From NCBI RefSeq assembly GCF_947331815.1, contig NZ_OX373462.1, positions 1,475,376-1,539,375 of the forward strand: a DNA stretch of 64,000 bases, in the 5' to 3' direction. A model generated the notes under the pieces. That model ran no database searches, had not been told where the DNA came from, and saw only the letters and a list, made by a program, of their open reading frames with translations. This stretch comes from Cyanobacterium sp. uoEpiScrs1 (GTDB lineage: Bacteria > Cyanobacteriota > Cyanobacteriia > Cyanobacteriales > Microcystaceae). The stretch's first letter is position 1. Every line of letters begins with the position of its first letter. Position numbers and translations under genes: made by a program. Below are positions 61,194 to 64,000 of this stretch, piece by piece.

Positions 61194-64000
61194 CTACCCT
61201 GTATTCCTCATTCCTGCAGCAATTCCATTAATTGTTAATAATGCTCCCCGTAGTAATTCTTCCTTAGAATAACGGAAATGAACTACTCCGGACTCAGCCT
61301 GATGAGTATATTGACGTAATCGTTTTAAGAGAGAAACTTGTAAAAAACCTAGGGGAACAATAGTTCCATTGCGTAACTGCACTGAACGTTGTAGTCCAAT
61401 GTCACCATCTAGTAATTTTTGATGATTGGTAATAGAGAGAATAATATCACGAGTTCGATAGTATTCTTGAGATATTTGTTTAAAAACTCGATCAAAACGC
61501 TCTATATCTTGATTTTTAGATAATTCTCTTACATAATGATGGGCAATTTGTAAATCAACCTTAGATAGAGTCATTTCAACTTTGGAAACTACCATTTTAA
61601 AAAATGGCCATTTAAGATAAAAATATCGTAATAACTTTAAATTTTCTTCTGTTTCTTTATCTAAAAATTCTTGTAAAGCGGTTCCTACCCCATACCAAGC
61701 TGGTAAAAGAAAGCGACTCTGAGTCCAGCTAAACACCCAAGGAATAGCACGCAAGCTACTCAAATCTTTTTTCCCACTTTTGCGTCGTGCGGGACGAGAA
61801 CTAATTTGTAATTGGCTAATTTCAGGAATAGGAGTTACTGACAAGAAGAAATCTAAAAAATCGGGCTGTTCATAAATTAGTGCTCGATAGGCTTTTCTAG
61901 CAATTGTAGCTAACTCCTCCATAATCTCATTCCAAGGGGTTATATCATCAAAACCACTCCCTAATAAACTCGATTGAATCACAGCAGTGGTAGCGGTTTC
62001 CAAGTTATACAAAGCCAGTTCTGGGAGGGAATACTTTGAGGCTAACACCTCCCCCTGTTCTGTAATTTTGATTCTTCCATTAATGGTAGAAGTTGGTTGG
62101 GCTAAAATTGCTGCATAGGCGGGACCACCACCTCGTCCTACAGACCCACCCCGTCCATGAAACAACCTTAAATCAATACCATGAGGTTTAGCTACTTTTT
62201 GTAGGGCTTTTTGAGCTTTGTGGATTTCCCAGTTACTGCTGAGAAATCCAGAATCTTTGTTGCTGTCGGAATATCCTACCATAACCTCTTGTAGGTTAGT
62301 CGGTTGTAATATTGAAAGTGTCAAAGAGGTGGGACTATTTGAGTTATTGGAGGACTGAAGTCTATCATATCCCCCCGCCAAAGCTGCACGATACAAGGGC
62401 AACTGGAATAAATCTCCCATCACTTGTGGAGCACGTTTCAAATCGTCTACCGTTTCAAACAAAGGTACAATACGGATGGTAGTGGTGCCCATGGCTGGAT
62501 CATAAAGCCCCGCTTCTTTCGCCAATAACAGTACTTCTAGAACATCGCTAATATAGTTGGTCATACTAATTATATAAGTTTGGCAAATCTCTAGTCCAAA
62601 CTCCTTTTGCAGGTAGCGTAACATCCGCATAGTTTCAACGGTCTCACTGTTCTCCCCTTTTTTAAACTGCATCCCTGTGGGAATCAAAGGCCGTCGAGTC
62701 CCTAATTCTTGTACCAACCACTTTACTTTCTCTTCTTCAGGAAGTTGATTATAGGGTTGGGGCAAAATATTTAGGTATTCAGCAATTTCTTCAATCGCAT
62801 CAGAATGACGGGAGGAATCTTGACGAAAGTCTAACTGTGTTAGGGTGAATCCAAACATTTCAACTTGAAAGAGTAGATTGTCAAGTTCTTGACAATTAAG
62901 TCCAGTTTCTTTTAAGTTGCGTCTAATTAGTTCTAATTCTTGCCGAAATTCTGCTCCCGAACTATAAATATTTTGTACTATCAGACTAGAAAGCAATTGT
63001 CTTTGTTCTGGATTGGCTAGACGATTATTGCGATCACGGGTATTTTCTAAACGTTTTTGAATGTAAGATAGTTTTAGTCGATAAGGTTCGTGTCGGTAAC
63101 GTATTGCCAGCTGCTCGTAAATCTCTGGCATAGCCGAACGGTCACGTTCTAATGCATCAAGTAAGTCTTGGGAAACATTACTCCAGTGAAGAGATGCACT
63201 TAATAGTTCTGTTAAATTATCAATGGAATCCAAATACTTCTCTATAACCAGATTTCGTTGGTAGCAGGCTGTCCGCCAAGTTACTTCTGGAGTAACAAAG
63301 GGATTACCGTCTCGATCTCCACCTACCCAAGAACCAAAACGGCAAAAGGTACTAACAGGGGGGCGTAAAGAAGGAAAAGATGACTTCAAAGCTCGTTGTA
63401 ATCGTTTAGAAAGCTGGGGTAAGGCATCAAATAGGACTTCATCGAAATAGTGGAGAGCATAGTCCACTTCGTCAAGAACACTTGGTTTAAATTGATGGAG
63501 TTCATCGGTGCGCCACCAGAGGCGAATTTCTTCTGTGAGTTGTTCCCTAGCGGTCTGAGCTTCCCAAGAGTCATTTAGTCCCATCCCTCGAAACGACTCT
63601 TCTGCTTGATCTAACCGTCGTAGGATACCTACAATACGTTGTTGTTTACGTCGGATCGTGTGGCGAACAATTTCGGTAGGGTGAGCAGTAAAAACGAGGC
63701 GAATGTCAAGTTGATCAAACAGCCGTTGAATTTGTTGAGGCGGAACATTAAGTTGTTTTAATTGAGGGAATAACCAGTGGAATGTTCCAGCTTTATCAGA
63801 GGCAATATCACCCTCAAAACGCTTTTCTAACAAATTTACCTGTTTTGGTGGACTATATATTTCCTTTTTGTTTCTATTTGAAGATTTATTCTCATTCTCG
63901 GCGCAAGCCGCTCGCCTAGTTAACTGCTGCTCCCGTTGTTCGTAGTGTTGCTCAACAATGTTGATTAATTGGAAATAAAGAGCAAATGCTCGAGCTGCCC
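61194..64000 (-). CDS. ppc: Phosphoenolpyruvate carboxylase, N-terminus outside window
   Basis: Carboxylates PEP to oxaloacetate with bicarbonate, replenishing C4 acids and feeding aspartate synthesis. The minus strand is open from the stop at 61194 to the right edge (about 934 residues), so the true start lies beyond base 64000; a TTG at 63833 is not the start. Catalytic motifs are complete: [17 protein letters not shown] (active-site His), [42 protein letters not shown] and the C-terminal [10 protein letters not shown]. The insert around the edge ([13 protein letters not shown]) is poorly conserved. No frameshift seen. Confidence 0.95.
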   Translation of the reverse strand, partial: AARAFALYFQLINIVEQHYEQREQQLTRRAACAENENKSSNRNKKEIYSPPKQVNLLEKRFEGDIASDKAGTFHWLFPQLKQLNVPPQQIQRLFDQLDIRLVFTAHPTEIVRHTIRRKQQRIVGILRRLDQAEESFRGMGLNDSWEAQTAREQLTEEIRLWWRTDELHQFKPSVLDEVDYALHYFDEVLFDALPQLSKRLQRALKSSFPSLRPPVSTFCRFGSWVGGDRDGNPFVTPEVTWRTACYQRNLVIEKYLDSIDNLTELLSASLHWSNVSQDLLDALERDRSAMPEIYEQLAIRYRHEPYRLKLSYIQKRLENTRDRNNRLANPEQRQLLSSLIVQNIYSSGAEFRQELELIRRNLKETGLNCQELDNLLFQVEMFGFTLTQLDFRQDSSRHSDAIEEIAEYLNILPQPYNQLPEEEKVKWLVQELGTRRPLIPTGMQFKKGENSETVETMRMLRYLQKEFGLEICQTYIISMTNYISDVLEVLLLAKEAGLYDPAMGTTTIRIVPLFETVDDLKRAPQVMGDLFQLPLYRAALAGGYDRLQSSNNSNSPTSLTLSILQPTNLQEVMVGYSDSNKDSGFLSSNWEIHKAQKALQKVAKPHGIDLRLFHGRGGSVGRGGGPAYAAILAQPTSTINGRIKITEQGEVLASKYSLPELALYNLETATTAVIQSSLLGSGFDDITPWNEIMEELATIARKAYRALIYEQPDFLDFFLSVTPIPEISQLQISSRPARRKSGKKDLSSLRAIPWVFSWTQSRFLLPAWYGVGTALQEFLDKETEENLKLLRYFYLKWPFFKMVVSKVEMTLSKVDLQIAHHYVRELSKNQDIERFDRVFKQISQEYYRTRDIILSITNHQKLLDGDIGLQRSVQLRNGTIVPLGFLQVSLLKRLRQYTHQAESGVVHFRYSKEELLRGALLTINGIAAGMRNTG

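Noticed and set aside
63833..63833. TTG at 63833 as the start of PEP carboxylase
   Set aside because: The frame stays open through the window edge and cyanobacterial PEP carboxylases are about 1000 residues or longer, so the real start lies outside.
1..64000. tRNA, rRNA, CRISPR, insertion sequence or prophage
   Set aside because: I looked on both strands for T-loop motifs, direct-repeat arrays, transposase-like frames and phage genes and recognised none; a covariance-model tRNA scan would settle the first point.

Overview
The window is cyanobacterial chromosome. It carries chlB, hemC, hemF, crtQ, a BCD/PucC-type chlorophyll-associated transporter, the plastid-like ycf23, UPF0367 and DUF3386 genes, a glucosylglycerol-phosphate phosphatase (stpA) and a cyanobacterial-type PEP carboxylase. 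DNA outside genes is extremely AT-rich. About 20 kb (roughly a third of the window) is non-coding, spread over some twenty gaps of 0.3-1.8 kb, and at least one gene (the START/SRPBCC gene beside crtQ) is visibly broken. Only one copy of the HIP1 octamer (GCGATCGC) was found by eye. My inference is a genome under reductive evolution, most likely an endosymbiont or obligate associate related to the unicellular Crocosphaera/Cyanothece group, such as a diatom spheroid body or a UCYN-A-like lineage. Intact ilvB, leuD and trpF fit a spheroid-body-like genome better than UCYN-A, which as I recall has lost those pathways. This assignment is not proven by the sequence.

Layout: 1-8.7 kb holds a partial acyl-ACP/acyl-CoA synthetase (-), an SLC45/GPH-type sugar transporter (+), RNase HI (-), an ammonium transporter (-) with a candidate NtcA promoter, and ribD (+). 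From 9.6 to 12.6 kb lies a folded-RNA candidate, then rpmG-rpsR and an RNase II/R-family exoribonuclease. From 13.9 to 24.4 kb are DUF3386, UPF0367, tetrapyrrole genes hemC and hemF (convergent), crtQ with its decayed neighbour, and a thiE-thiS-methyltransferase run. From 24.7 to 31.4 kb are ilvB, an unknown protein with a C-terminal helix-turn-helix, a WecB/TagA/CpsF glycosyltransferase, an aspC-type aminotransferase and ycf23. From 32.7 to 38.6 kb are a short conserved protein, a peptide-type ABC binding lipoprotein and one permease, and trpF. From 40.1 to 44.9 kb is a minus-strand cluster of three membrane proteins (CPBP protease, ArnT-like GT39 and another GT-C-like protein). From 45 to 64 kb are a tandem histidine phosphatase, leuD, queG, chlB, the BCD transporter, lepB, a dihydroorotase, stpA, DUF445 and a PEP carboxylase that runs off the right edge.

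Functionally, the retained genes are biosynthetic housekeeping (riboflavin, thiamine, haem/chlorophyll, carotenoid, branched-chain amino acids, tryptophan, pyrimidine, queuosine), nitrogen and carbon import or anaplerosis (Amt, PEP carboxylase, sugar and peptide transporters) and envelope functions. No tRNA, rRNA, CRISPR array, insertion sequence or prophage was recognised.

The most unusual non-genic signal is a set of long, perfect or near-perfect inverted repeats (arms 15-29 bp) scattered through the AT-rich spacers. Other points worth checking are a ThiS protein with four residues after its Gly-Gly end, a dihydroorotase with Gln in place of the first metal-binding His, an acetolactate synthase ending in a four-cysteine ribbon, and a C9 tract just after a glycosyltransferase start codon. 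I did not find a clearly new multi-gene system.
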